DNA from: Frankiales bacterium | GTDB lineage: Bacteria; Actinomycetota; Actinomycetes; JAFAQI01 | Reading direction: 5' to 3' | DNA: 55,732 nt | NCBI GenBank assembly: GCA_025980325.1 | Contig: JAICXQ010000010.1 | Coordinates: forward strand, 1 to 55,732 | Shown here: positions 41,315 to 49,278 of the stretch, one piece after another | Numbering within the stretch: position 1 is the first letter of the stretch | Layout: every line of letters starts with the position of its first letter | The notes under the pieces: model-generated | The model's input: the letters and a program-made list of their open reading frames with translations, nothing else | What the model was told of the DNA's origin: nothing | Databases searched by the model: none | Made by a program: the position numbers and the translations under genes

Positions 41315-42928
41315 ATGCGCGTGGTCAAAGCGATCGTCGGCGCGGCAGCCCTGTGTCTGGTGGCGATGCCGTGGCCGGCCGGGGCGAGCGCGACCCAATT
41401 CACCACTCCGGTGCAGCTGAACGGCGCGGGCGGCGGCGAGCCGACGATCGTCGCCGACTCCCTCGGCGACGTCTACGTCGTTGGCCCGCAGGGAATTCCG
41501 TCGGGCCTCAACAGCCAGCCCGGCGTCGGGTTCTGGGCGTCACGAGACGACGGTACGACGTTCGGCAGCGCGCAACACATCGGCTCGTTCGCGGGGGGCG
41601 GCGACTCCGATGCCGTGATCACCCCGAACAACGATCTCTACGTCGGCGACCTCGAAGCGGTGGCTACCGCGGTATGCAAGAGCACTGATCGCGGCAAGAC
41701 CTTCACATCGATCGGCCCGATCCCCGACCCCGGCAACTGCTCGATGCTCCCCACCGGCCAGGTCGGCCCCTCGGACGACCGGCCGTGGCTGACTCCCGAT
41801 CGGCAAGGTCACCTGTACCTCACGTACCACGAGTTCGTCAGCGCCCAGCCGCTGGTTTTCCGCAGCGACAACGGCGGCGGCGATCTGTTCACGGCGGGGC
41901 CGTGCGGCTCGATCGTGACCGACCCGACGATCGAGGCCAACATCCCGCAGGACGTCACCGGCGGCACCCTGGTCTCGAAACCGGTCACCGACAGCGCGGG
42001 CAATCTTTACGTCATGTTCACGACGACGACGCAGCAGGAGAACGCTGCCGCCGCACTCGCCGGCAAGCCGAGCGGCACGTTCAGCCAGATTTATCTCGCC
42101 GTGTCGAAGGACAACTGCCAGAGCTTCACCGACTACACGGTGTACGACGGAGCCACGACGAACGGCACGAACACGGTCCAGTTCGGCGACATCTTCAACG
42201 CGCTGGCCATCGACGGAGCGGGCGACCTGTACAGCATTGCCGCGGGGTACGTCGGCAGCAAGGCTTTCGACAACGTCGCCAAGCTTTATCTGTTCAGCTC
42301 CACCGACCACGGTGTCCACTGGACCGGTCCGACCGAGCTCGGTCAGGCCGGCGCCAAGATGATGCCGGCGGCCGTCGCCGGGACGCAGGCGGGGCAGTTG
42401 GCGATCGGCTACTTCCGCACGGTGAACGGCGTCACCGACCCGAACAACACCACCGCGAAGTGGACATACTCGACCGCGGAGACGCGCAACGCCACGATTG
42501 CCCACCCGAGCTTCACCTACGCCGACGTTCGACCCGGGTTCGTCTACCACACGGGCGAGATCTGCAACGAGGGCATTCTGTGCGGCCTCGTGCCCGGCGG
42601 ACCGAGCGACCGGTCTCTCGCGGACTTCACCTCGGCAGCGCTGGCGCGAAACGGGTGCCCCTTGTTCAGCTTCGCCGGCAACCCCGCCGGCGTCACCGCA
42701 GGGACGTTCAACTTCGCGACTCGGCAAACCTCCAACTGCTTCGCCACCGCGACCGTACGGCGCATCAGCAACACGCCATCCACCACGACCGCGAGCAAAG
42801 CCCGCACGACCTCCCCGAGCCTGGCCGGCACCGGAATGAGCGCGGTCATACCGGCAACCGGTCTTGCGCTGTTGAGCCTGATGCTGCTCAGCATCCGGAT
42901 GACCGGTCGACGCGGCAGCCCAAAGTAA
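41315..42928 (+). CDS. Secreted BNR propeller with LAGTG-like anchor
   Basis: 537 residues. Signal peptide about 1-28 (AIVGAAALCLVAMPWPAGASA). Opens GGGEPTIVADSLGDVYVVGPQGIP, closely like the 1395 protein. Asp-boxes SRDDGTTF, STDRGKTF, STDHGVHW. Family motif HTGEIC-x4-LCGLVPGG then SLADFTSAAL. The end is SLAGTGMSAV, a membrane helix (IPATGLALLSLMLLSI) and RMTGRRG, a sortase-like anchor. Codon use is slightly looser than in the first two copies. It lies in the accessory region after msrA, followed directly by a 34-bp fragment of another gene. Confidence 0.85.
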   Translation: MRVVKAIVGAAALCLVAMPWPAGASATQFTTPVQLNGAGGGEPTIVADSLGDVYVVGPQGIPSGLNSQPGVGFWASRDDGTTFGSAQHIGSFAGGGDSDAVITPNNDLYVGDLEAVATAVCKSTDRGKTFTSIGPIPDPGNCSMLPTGQVGPSDDRPWLTPDRQGHLYLTYHEFVSAQPLVFRSDNGGGDLFTAGPCGSIVTDPTIEANIPQDVTGGTLVSKPVTDSAGNLYVMFTTTTQQENAAAALAGKPSGTFSQIYLAVSKDNCQSFTDYTVYDGATTNGTNTVQFGDIFNALAIDGAGDLYSIAAGYVGSKAFDNVAKLYLFSSTDHGVHWTGPTELGQAGAKMMPAAVAGTQAGQLAIGYFRTVNGVTDPNNTTAKWTYSTAETRNATIAHPSFTYADVRPGFVYHTGEICNEGILCGLVPGGPSDRSLADFTSAALARNGCPLFSFAGNPAGVTAGTFNFATRQTSNCFATATVRRISNTPSTTTASKARTTSPSLAGTGMSAVIPATGLALLSLMLLSIRMTGRRGSPK

Positions 42929-42941
42929 GACCCAACCTCGA

Positions 42942-42975
42942 GTGATCCCAGGTGTCGCCGCTGGCATCGTCGCCG
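42942..42975. repeat. Orphan copy of a 34-bp direct repeat
   Basis: Identical over 34 bp to 45395-45428, where the sequence is part of the phosphorylase gene (minus strand, GDDASGDTWDH). Here there is no surrounding similarity, so it is a stray gene fragment 13 bp after the propeller stop. Confidence 0.9.
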
Positions 42976-43011
42976 CTCCGACAATGCGATTGGCCGGATC
43001 GAGCAGCGCGG

Positions 43012-43791
43012 CTACCCAGCACAACAGTGCGCTCGCCATTGCTCGGCCGCGTCGAGCAACGTCAAGATCACAGTGGATTTCGCGTCGGTGTACGCGATGC
43101 GGTCGTCGGCCCAGATGGCGGCAGCTTCGCGTTTCGCATGCGCGTACGCGAGCCGAGCTTCGGAGTTGGCCCGCAGGTAGTCGCGGAACAGCAGGTGTTC
43201 GCGTTCCCACTGTGATCCCGACGCGCATACGTGGACGTGGACATCGCGCGGCCGGTCTGGGAACGGTCGGAAGTACCGGTGGAAGTCGTCACGGCTGCGC
43301 AGTTGAAGACCGACACCTTCGAGTGCGGGGACATAGTCGTCCTCGGTAACGAGTTGATCGACGCTGACCTGCACATCGATGACCGGCTTCGCGGCCAACC
43401 CGGGAACCGATGTCGACCCGACGTGCTCGATCCGGGTGAACCGGCCCGCGAGCGCGAGTTCGATCAGTCGCCGCCACCGCTCGTAGTCCTGCGGCCACGT
43501 GGGGTCGTAGTCAACGACCCGGATGAATTCGCCAGTCCGTGCGCTGCCTTCGGTGGTCGCGAAACCGGGCCACACGTCTGGCATGACCGAACGGGCAAGG
43601 GCGTATCGCTCAGCAAACGGCAACTTATGCGCAGCCAGCCCCCTGGGCCTCGCCGCAAGCTCGTAGAGGTCGATGACCGTCGCGCGCCGACCCTCCGACG
43701 CGTGCAACCGACGCCAAGCCGACAGAGGGTCTGCGCCCGCCTCAACACCCGCGGCGACCAGACGCTCGTCGAGAGATGCCCGACCGTTCAC
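43012..43791 (-). CDS. GrpB family protein with N-terminal extension
   Basis: 259 residues from GTG 43791; an open frame upstream is antisense to an msrA fragment and rejected. The C-terminal 170 residues are GrpB-like (UPF0157, nucleotidyltransferase-like fold): VDYDPTWPQDYERWRRLIELAL, then IEHVGSTSVPGLAAKPVIDVQVSV and FHRYFRPFPDRP. About 75 N-terminal residues (ADPLSAWRRLHASEGRRATVID, then LPFAERYALARSVMPDVWPGF) are extra compared with the usual 170-180-residue family. GrpB proteins have no settled function; a nucleotide-transferase role is a guess from fold. Confidence 0.78.
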   Translation of the reverse strand: MNGRASLDERLVAAGVEAGADPLSAWRRLHASEGRRATVIDLYELAARPRGLAAHKLPFAERYALARSVMPDVWPGFATTEGSARTGEFIRVVDYDPTWPQDYERWRRLIELALAGRFTRIEHVGSTSVPGLAAKPVIDVQVSVDQLVTEDDYVPALEGVGLQLRSRDDFHRYFRPFPDRPRDVHVHVCASGSQWEREHLLFRDYLRANSEARLAYAHAKREAAAIWADDRIAYTDAKSTVILTLLDAAEQWRAHCCAG

Positions 43792-43857
43792 TCGGACAGA
43801 ATGCCCGAGCGGACCCAACCCAGTCGCCCGGTTCTCGCCGAAGAGGGGAACCGTGAC

Positions 43858-43921
43858 CGACTCCTGCGGCCTCTCTTGCCCCGTTGGTGTGACCAAGACC
43901 CCGCAGGCACCAGCCCAATAG
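43858..43921 (+). pseudogene. msrA 3'-end fragment, copy C
   Basis: The frame ending at TAG 43921 reads [20 protein letters not shown]-stop, which lines up with [23 protein letters not shown]-stop of MsrA with a five-residue gap. It is antisense to the 5' upstream part of the GrpB gene. The most diverged of the copies, and no gene body precedes it. Confidence 0.6.
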
Positions 43922-43927
43922 CCCGTG

Positions 43928-44176
43928 TTATCGATCGCGATGTCGCAGTGCCGATACGGTCCGGCGCCCCAGCCATAACCAGCACAGGATCGCGACCCCT
44001 GAGAACAGTGCCGGCGCCCAGTGCCCGAGCAGGACTGATGCCGCGACCGCGCAGCCGAAGGCGGTCAGGTTCGCCAACACGTCGTAGACCGGGGCAATGA
44101 ACCGACGGTTGATGACATGCGAAACGGCGATGACGACACCGCACGCAAACGTGACCGAGAGCAGGAGGCTGACCAC
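43928..44176 (-). CDS. Small membrane protein
   Basis: 82 residues from GTG 44176. Three hydrophobic segments (LLLSVTFACGVVIAVSHVI, VYDVLANLTAFGCAVAASVLL, APALFSGVAILCWLWL) and a basic end (GRRTVSALRHRDR). No family recognised. It abuts an msrA fragment and lies upstream of a divergent hydrolase gene. Confidence 0.6.
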   Translation of the reverse strand: MVSLLLSVTFACGVVIAVSHVINRRFIAPVYDVLANLTAFGCAVAASVLLGHWAPALFSGVAILCWLWLGRRTVSALRHRDR

Positions 44177-44268
44177 CGACCTAGTCTCGTGACCTCCCTT
44201 CCGCGATGTCTCGGGGGTGCCGCCACCTGCCCCGCCGCGGACCTTTGCTGACGTGACAGAGTCGGGTT

Positions 44269-45207
44269 ATGTCGTCCAGTTACTTCGACAACACTGGCCG
44301 CAGCGACGTCCTCAGCGGCGGGATCCGCAAGATCCCCGTCACCACGCCGAAGGGCACATTCGACGTCTGGACGAAGCGGACCGGCAACAACCCGACCACG
44401 AAGCTCTTGCTCCTGCATGGCGGCCCCGGTGCGACGCACGAGTACTTCCTCGGCTTCGACAGCTGGCTGCCGGGCGCCGGGATCGAGTACTACTACTACG
44501 ACCAGCTCGGATCCGGGCACAGCGACCGGCCCGACGACCCGTCGCTGTGGGAGATCGACCGGTTCGTCGACGAGGTCGAGCAGGTCCGGCAGGCACTCGG
44601 TCTCGAGCGCGACAACTTCTACCTGCTCGGACAGTCGTGGGGCGGCATCCTGGCCATCGAGTACGCGCTGCGTCACCAGGAGCACCTCAAGGCCCTGATC
44701 GTCTCCAACATGATGGCGAGCATCCCGGCGTACAACCGTTACGCGCGTGAGGTCCTGATGCCGACGATGGACCAGGACGTGCTGGCCGAGATCCAGCGGT
44801 TCGAGGCGACCGGGCAGACCGACGACCCGCGGTACGAGGAGCTGCTGCTCGAGCACCACTACCAACACCACGTGCTGCGGTTGCCGCTGGAGCAGTGGCC
44901 GGAGCCCGTCGTTCGCTCGTTCGCCAACATCAACAAGGACATCTACGTGCCGATGCAGGGGCCGAGCGAGCTGGGCGCCTCCGGCAAGCTCGTCGACTGG
45001 GACCGGACCGCCGACCTCGCGCGCATCGACGTGCCGACGCTCGTGATCGGCGCGGAGCACGACACGATGGATCCCGCGCACATGCGGGAGATCGCCGCGC
45101 TCTTCCCACAAGGGTCGTACCTGCACTGCCCGAACGGCGGGCACCTGTCGATGTACGACGACCAGGAGACCTACATGCTCGGGCTGATCGAGTTCCTGAC
45201 CCGGTGA
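44269..45207 (+). CDS. Proline iminopeptidase-family alpha/beta hydrolase
   Basis: 312 residues, ATG start. S33-family layout: LLLLHGGPGATHEYF (HGGPG oxyanion motif, about 47-60), YYYYDQLGSGHSDRPD, FYLLGQSWGGILAIEYAL with the nucleophile Ser at about residue 124, a cap domain (EHHYQHHVLRLPLEQWPEPV), the Asp in IGAEHDTMDP and the His in CPNGGHLSMYDD. Removes N-terminal proline from peptides, or acts on related amides. No signal peptide, so cytoplasmic. Stands alone; a short hairpin follows the stop. Confidence 0.87.
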   Translation: MSSSYFDNTGRSDVLSGGIRKIPVTTPKGTFDVWTKRTGNNPTTKLLLLHGGPGATHEYFLGFDSWLPGAGIEYYYYDQLGSGHSDRPDDPSLWEIDRFVDEVEQVRQALGLERDNFYLLGQSWGGILAIEYALRHQEHLKALIVSNMMASIPAYNRYAREVLMPTMDQDVLAEIQRFEATGQTDDPRYEELLLEHHYQHHVLRLPLEQWPEPVVRSFANINKDIYVPMQGPSELGASGKLVDWDRTADLARIDVPTLVIGAEHDTMDPAHMREIAALFPQGSYLHCPNGGHLSMYDDQETYMLGLIEFLTR

Positions 45208-45322
45208 CGGGTCGTACCCAGACTCAGCGCGCATGGCGGCGCAACGGATGGACACCGTCGTCGAGGACCTTCGGACGACGATTGAGTTCGTTCGCGCCCT
45301 GGGCTGAGGTCGTCTCCGAGTC

Positions 45323-46084
45323 CTAGAGCAGAAGTGCCGTTTCGACCGCCAGCCGGAACACGTCTGTGCGGGCGGAGGAGGTGTGCCAGTGACGGTGATC
45401 CCAGGTGTCGCCGCTGGCATCGTCGCCGGCGTAGAGGTACTGCATGAATTTGACTCCTCGATGTCGGGCGACGGCGAGGAACGCGGCCAGTTCCATCTCG
45501 ACGCTGACGCAGCCTTCCTCGCGACGTGCGGCGATCTTGGCTCGGGTTTCGCGGTAGGGGGCGTCGGTCGTCCAACTCTTCCCGGTGATGTAGGGGATTT
45601 GGCGCTCGTCCAGTAGCCGGGTCGCGACCTCGATGAGCGCCGGGTCGACGGCGACCTCTCGCCCGGCAGGCAGGTAGTGGTACGAGGTTCCTTCATCGCG
45701 TATTGCTGCGTCCGGAACGATCACGTGTCCCAACGCCAGTTCGGGCACGAGCGCACCGGCGCCGCCGCAGGCGACGAACGTCCGACAGCCACTGGCGATC
45801 GCGTCCTCGAGCAATCCGCAGGCCAGCGGGGCACCGACTCCGGGATGGAAGACGCCGACCTCGCCCCCGTCGGTACGGAGCCGGTACAAGGTGGAATCTC
45901 CGTGTGACCAATTGAACGTCGACACGACCTCGGCCCGGCCATCGCCGCACGCCGCCTCGATGACCTCGCGAAAAAAGCAGATGACTGCCCGCTCCGGCAC
46001 GGGCCGGTCCGTGTCCAACGGAATCGGGTCGATCAGCGCGGCACGCTCGGGATCGAACTCAAGGAGAGGCACCTCGGTACGCAT
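45323..46084 (-). CDS. Nucleoside phosphorylase
   Basis: 253 residues from ATG 46084, with GAGG upstream. PNP/uridine phosphorylase fold: VGVFHPGVGAPLACGLLEDAI, FVACGGAGALVPELALGHVIVPD, CVSVEMELAAFLAVARHRGVKF (M-E-L-A for the ribose site) and LYAGDDASGDTWDHRHWH at the end. The closing D-D-x-S-G-x-x-W-D motif is characteristic of this bacterial phosphorylase group. Cleaves nucleosides with phosphate in salvage; base specificity unknown. Thirty-four bp of it recur as an orphan at 42942. Confidence 0.85.
   Translation of the reverse strand: MRTEVPLLEFDPERAALIDPIPLDTDRPVPERAVICFFREVIEAACGDGRAEVVSTFNWSHGDSTLYRLRTDGGEVGVFHPGVGAPLACGLLEDAIASGCRTFVACGGAGALVPELALGHVIVPDAAIRDEGTSYHYLPAGREVAVDPALIEVATRLLDERQIPYITGKSWTTDAPYRETRAKIAARREEGCVSVEMELAAFLAVARHRGVKFMQYLYAGDDASGDTWDHRHWHTSSARTDVFRLAVETALLL
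45395..45428. repeat. 34-bp direct repeat, copy in the phosphorylase gene
   Basis: Identical to 42942-42975 and in frame with the phosphorylase gene here, so this is the original copy. The two lie 2,453 bp apart and frame the GrpB, msrA fragment C, small membrane protein and hydrolase genes. Confidence 0.9.
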
Positions 46085-46175
46085 CACCGGATCCTCTTCC
46101 ACCGACGCAGAGGGAGGCAAAGACGTCGACCGTGCCGTTACGGCTTCGTTCAGAGTCGAGGTTCGGGATGCCGAC

Positions 46176-46712
46176 TCAACTGGCCCTTGCCGGCCACCGG
46201 TGCTGCATCCAGTCCGGCCATGTGGCGAACCCGGTGGGTGGAGGATCGATGGGTTCGGTGCCGCTGAGTTCGCCGGGAGTGGGCACGTCGAAGATGGCGG
46301 CCCAAGCGTTCAGTTCCTGGTCCGAAATCGGCCACGTCGTGTCTGGCTCGGCAGACAAGCGGGTGTCGTGACGCCTGCGTTGTTCCGCCGGCGTAATGGG
46401 GGCGTACCACAGCACGACGGATGCGCCGGCCTGCTCGCCCCCATGCCTGAGTGCAGACCGTTCGTCGCGGCTCCACAGACCGAAATCGAGCGCCACGCTG
46501 ATGCCGAGAGTCAGAGCGCGCAACGCGATGGAGATCAGCCGGCCTTCGATGACGTCACCGGCTGACGACGGGTTCTCGGCGCCGAAGAGCGCCTTCATCC
46601 ACTCGTCCTTGGTCAGCCGAAGCGCGGCGCGCTCGGACTCGAACTGCCGGGCAGCGGTCGTCTTGCCGCAACCAGGCAATCCGACCGTGAGGAACAGCGT
46701 GGGCTTCGCCAT
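46176..46712 (-). CDS. P-loop kinase (AAA/zeta-toxin-like)
   Basis: 178 residues. Walker A at the N-terminus (TLFLTVGLPGCGKTTAARQFE, G-x4-G-K-T-T), then LRLTKDEWMKALFGAENPSS and a Walker B-like VALDFGLWSRDERSAL. Such proteins are small kinases related to zeta toxins and gluconate/polynucleotide kinases; substrate unknown. Usually single genes. Sits beside the phosphorylase in the same orientation, 91 bp apart. Confidence 0.83.
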   Translation of the reverse strand: MAKPTLFLTVGLPGCGKTTAARQFESERAALRLTKDEWMKALFGAENPSSAGDVIEGRLISIALRALTLGISVALDFGLWSRDERSALRHGGEQAGASVVLWYAPITPAEQRRRHDTRLSAEPDTTWPISDQELNAWAAIFDVPTPGELSGTEPIDPPPTGFATWPDWMQHRWPARAS

Positions 46713-46926
46713 CGAGAAGACCGTAGTGTCGCCCGCGACCGGATGACATCGAATATCTGCTGCTGTCCAGTGGGGGCACCGCGGTGCGTAACGCCACCGG
46801 CGTCATCCGGTCAGCGTCTCGGCCCGCGCCGATACTTCCGCGGCAACGGCAACGGCAACGGCACCCGCGGCGCCACCGAGCAGCGCAAGGACGGTCGTCA
46901 CCGCGATCCTCGTCGGTTACGCGGAC

Positions 46927-46946
46927 GCCCCTCCCATGGGAGGGGC
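46927..46946 (-). terminator. Perfect 20-bp palindrome after the sigma factor gene
   Basis: GCCCCTCCCATGGGAGGGGC reads the same on both strands and lies 14 bp downstream of the stop at 46961, in the terminator position. A protein-binding site is also possible. Confidence 0.55.
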
Positions 46947-46960
46947 CGGTCGGCCGTCGA

Positions 46961-47959
46961 TCACGTGTGCGCCTCGATGGGCAGGCCGAACAGCGGAAAC
47001 AGCCGCCGGGTGTCGAGGAACGAGTTGATGGCGGTGATCCGTCCGTCGGCGACTTCGAGGACGTGCAGAGCCCACGGTTGGCCTCCGGGTCGGTACTGGC
47101 CGAGGGCGGGCGAGCCGTTCGCGGTGAGTCGGCACAAACGCGACCCGCGGCAACCTCTGCCGGGTCCGGCGTACCAGGCGTGGATCTCGTCACGGCCGCG
47201 CAGCCACTGGCTGTACGGCGGCATGCAGAGCGTCGCGTCGAGATGGAGCAGCGACGTCAGCGCGTCGAGGTCGAACCGCTCGAAGGCGGCCACGTAGTGG
47301 TCGAGCAGCGCCGCGTGCTCGCCGACCGGGGTGGACGCCGCTTCCGTCGGGGCAGCGGCGGCGAGCGTTTCGCGGCCTCTCTGCAGTGCGCTGTTGACCG
47401 CCACCACGGTCATGTCGAGCAGTTCGGAGACCTCGGCAGCGCTCCAGCTCAAGACGTCGCGGAGGATGAGCGCGGCGCGTTGGCGCGGCGGGAGTAATTG
47501 AAGCGCGGCAATGAACGCAAGCCGAATCGACTCGTGCTGGGCGGCGATCTCGGCCGGATCGTTCGCTGCGCCGGCGACCAGTTCGTCGGGCACCGGCCAG
47601 ACCCAGCTGGTCTCGGGCTCGGGTTGTCCCGGGTGTTGCGGCCTGGTGGCCGGTGCGCTCAGCTCGACCGGTAGGGCACGGCGCTTCGCTGCGCGCAGCA
47701 TGTCCAAGCAGACGTGCGTCGCAATGCGGTACACCCAAGCCTGCTCGGCCCGCGGATCGCGAAGCTGGGGCGCCCGCTGCCACGCGCGCAGGAACGTCTC
47801 CTGGACCGCGTCCTCGGCGTCGAAGGCAGAACCCAACATCCGGTAGCAGTAGCCGGTCAGGGGACGGCGAAGGCGTTCCACGTCGGCCACCGCGGCCGGG
47901 TGTGGGACGTCCGTGGCCACATCTGAAGAGCCTACGGCCGGCAGGTCGAGAACGGTCAT
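46961..47959 (-). CDS. SigG-type ECF sigma factor with SnoaL domain
   Basis: 332 residues. Region 2 (RLRRPLTGYCYRMLGSAFDAEDAVQETFLRAW, with the D-A-E-D motif) and region 4 (LQLLPPRQRAALILRDVLSWSAAEVSELLDMT, helix-turn-helix) are complete. From about residue 205 a SnoaL-like (NTF2-fold) domain follows (LDHYVAAFERFDLDALTSLLH, AWYAGPG, INSFLDTRRLFPLFGLP). This fusion is typical of mycobacterial SigG-like ECF factors, where the C-terminal domain regulates activity and no separate anti-sigma is needed. Target genes unknown. A perfect palindrome lies in the terminator position. Confidence 0.9.
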   Translation of the reverse strand: MTVLDLPAVGSSDVATDVPHPAAVADVERLRRPLTGYCYRMLGSAFDAEDAVQETFLRAWQRAPQLRDPRAEQAWVYRIATHVCLDMLRAAKRRALPVELSAPATRPQHPGQPEPETSWVWPVPDELVAGAANDPAEIAAQHESIRLAFIAALQLLPPRQRAALILRDVLSWSAAEVSELLDMTVVAVNSALQRGRETLAAAAPTEAASTPVGEHAALLDHYVAAFERFDLDALTSLLHLDATLCMPPYSQWLRGRDEIHAWYAGPGRGCRGSRLCRLTANGSPALGQYRPGGQPWALHVLEVADGRITAINSFLDTRRLFPLFGLPIEAHT

Positions 47960-48021
47960 GAACTTCTGACGTCACCGACCGGCGAGATTCACCGCCGGCA
48001 CCGGGTTTTGGTCACAATGGC

Positions 48022-48783
48022 GTGGTGTCCGAGCAGTACCGGCGTCAGCGAGGCTTCGAGCTCCGTCTCGACTGGGGACTGACGGGGTTGCGCGCTCTGC
48101 TGCCCGAGCTGGCGACCGTCGTCATCGTCGATGTGCTGCGGTTCACGACTGCGGTCGAGTCTGCGGTGACCGCGGGCTGCACCGTCTTTCCCTACCGCTG
48201 GCGGGATACTTCGGCGGCGGCGTACGCCGTCGAGGTGGGTGCCGTGCTGGCTGATCCGACCGCCGACAGCGGGCCGTCGCTGTCACCGGTCGCGATGTCC
48301 ACTCAACCCGAGGGCGCGTCGATCGTGCTGCCCTCGCCGAACGGCGCTACTTGTGCCGCCGAAGCCGCCGACACCGGCCGTGTCGTTGTCGCCGGCTGCC
48401 TGCGCAACGCTGCCGCAGTCGCCGAGACGCTTGCGACGGCGCCGCGTCCGATCGGGGTGATCGCCGCGGGTGAGCTACGTGACGACGGCTCGCTGCGACC
48501 GGCGATCGAAGACCACCTCGGCGCCGGAGCGATCCTCGCCCGGCTCGCGGGCAGCGGCGCCCCGGAGGCCGAGACGGCCGCGGCGATGTGGCGTGCGGTT
48601 GGCCGCCATGACACGGCTCGACTCCTCACCGACTGCTATTCGGGACGGTCGCTCGCGCGACGTGGCTTCGGTGCAGACGTCACCTGGGCCGGCGCAGTCG
48701 ATGTGAGCACCACAGTTCCGCAACTGATCAATGGCCGTTTTCAAAGGCACTCTCTGCCTCTACCTGCATCCGATTCGCCGTAG
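48022..48783 (+). CDS. ComB-like 2-phosphosulfolactate phosphatase
   Basis: 253 residues from GTG 48022 or GTG 48025. ComB fold: VVIVDVLRFTTAVESAVTAGCTVFPYRW (the D-V-L-R-F/A-T motif), ASIVLPSPNGATCAAEAAD (S-P-N-G-A), VVAGCLRNAAAVAE, and VIAAGELRDDGSLRPAIEDHLGAGAIL (G-E, E-D). These are the metal and phosphate-binding blocks of the 2-phosphosulfolactate phosphatase family, known from coenzyme M synthesis; in actinobacteria the physiological substrate is unproven. Confidence 0.85.
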   Translation: MVSEQYRRQRGFELRLDWGLTGLRALLPELATVVIVDVLRFTTAVESAVTAGCTVFPYRWRDTSAAAYAVEVGAVLADPTADSGPSLSPVAMSTQPEGASIVLPSPNGATCAAEAADTGRVVVAGCLRNAAAVAETLATAPRPIGVIAAGELRDDGSLRPAIEDHLGAGAILARLAGSGAPEAETAAAMWRAVGRHDTARLLTDCYSGRSLARRGFGADVTWAGAVDVSTTVPQLINGRFQRHSLPLPASDSP

Positions 48784-49278
48784 GAGACGTCCTGGAATCC
48801 GTCACGCCTGACCTGCGCGCGCGACGCCCGATGTGCCGCTCAACGACGCCTGGAACGGGTGTGACGCTACAGACTGGCGTTCGTGGCAGCGCGCTTGTGG
48901 AGCTGGGCTCTCCGTCACCGCGCGTGGCCTCTGGCGCTCACCCCAGGCGCGGTGGTGCTGGTGTTGGCGCTCGTGGAGTACCTCGTGCTCGGCGGTGACG
49001 ACTTCGCGATCACTGGGCCGATATAGATGCCGTCGCTCGGCGGCGTAGCTGACTTACCTGCTGCTGATCGCCGTCTGCGGCTGCTTAGACAGCGCCATCT
49101 TGAGCGCCGCCCGCCTAACGGTATCGCTCGCTCCGTCGCGTGCGTGTTCGCCAGGAATCCCAACGGTTACTGCGGTCTTGGCGACACCGGGATGTCGTGC
49201 CCGATCGAGATCGCGAGGGCGCCGAAGAGGACGACCGATCAGCGGCACTGGCTCTTGCTCCTCGACGTCGTCCAGTCG
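48784..49278. pseudogene. Remnants of a membrane protein before msrA copy D
   Basis: No intact gene fits in this 495-bp stretch. One short plus-strand frame (about 48883-49026, ending at a TAG) reads LAFVAARLWSWALRHRAW, then TPGAVVLVLALVEYLVLGGDDF. A shifted frame at about 49051-49130 reads TYLLLIAVCGCLDSAILSAA. Both look like transmembrane helices, and the frame change and stop suggest a decayed membrane protein gene. The msrA fragment follows directly. Confidence 0.4.
49147..49236 (+). pseudogene. msrA 3'-end fragment, copy D
   Basis: Encodes FARNPNGYCGLGDTGMSCPIEIARAPK, matching [27 protein letters not shown] of MsrA across the whole tail; CACCGGGATGTCGTGCCCG is identical to the msrA DNA. 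No MsrA body precedes it; decayed membrane-protein sequence does. The frame stays open to 49353, under the convergent propeller gene. Confidence 0.8.

Noticed and set aside
43792-43896. GrpB gene starting further upstream at 43896
   Set aside because: The extra codons are antisense to an msrA fragment and have no family similarity; GTG 43791 gives a cleaner start.
45231-45302. 24-residue open frame (MAAQRMDTVVEDLRTTIEFVRA...) after the hydrolase gene
   Set aside because: Too short and without a convincing ribosome-binding site; it could be a gene fragment, but there is no match to argue from. It includes a small hairpin (45256-45280) that may end the hydrolase transcript.
46840-46870. CGGCAA hexamer repeat (about 46853-46875)
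   Set aside because: Only about four imperfect units in a non-coding gap; likely chance low complexity.
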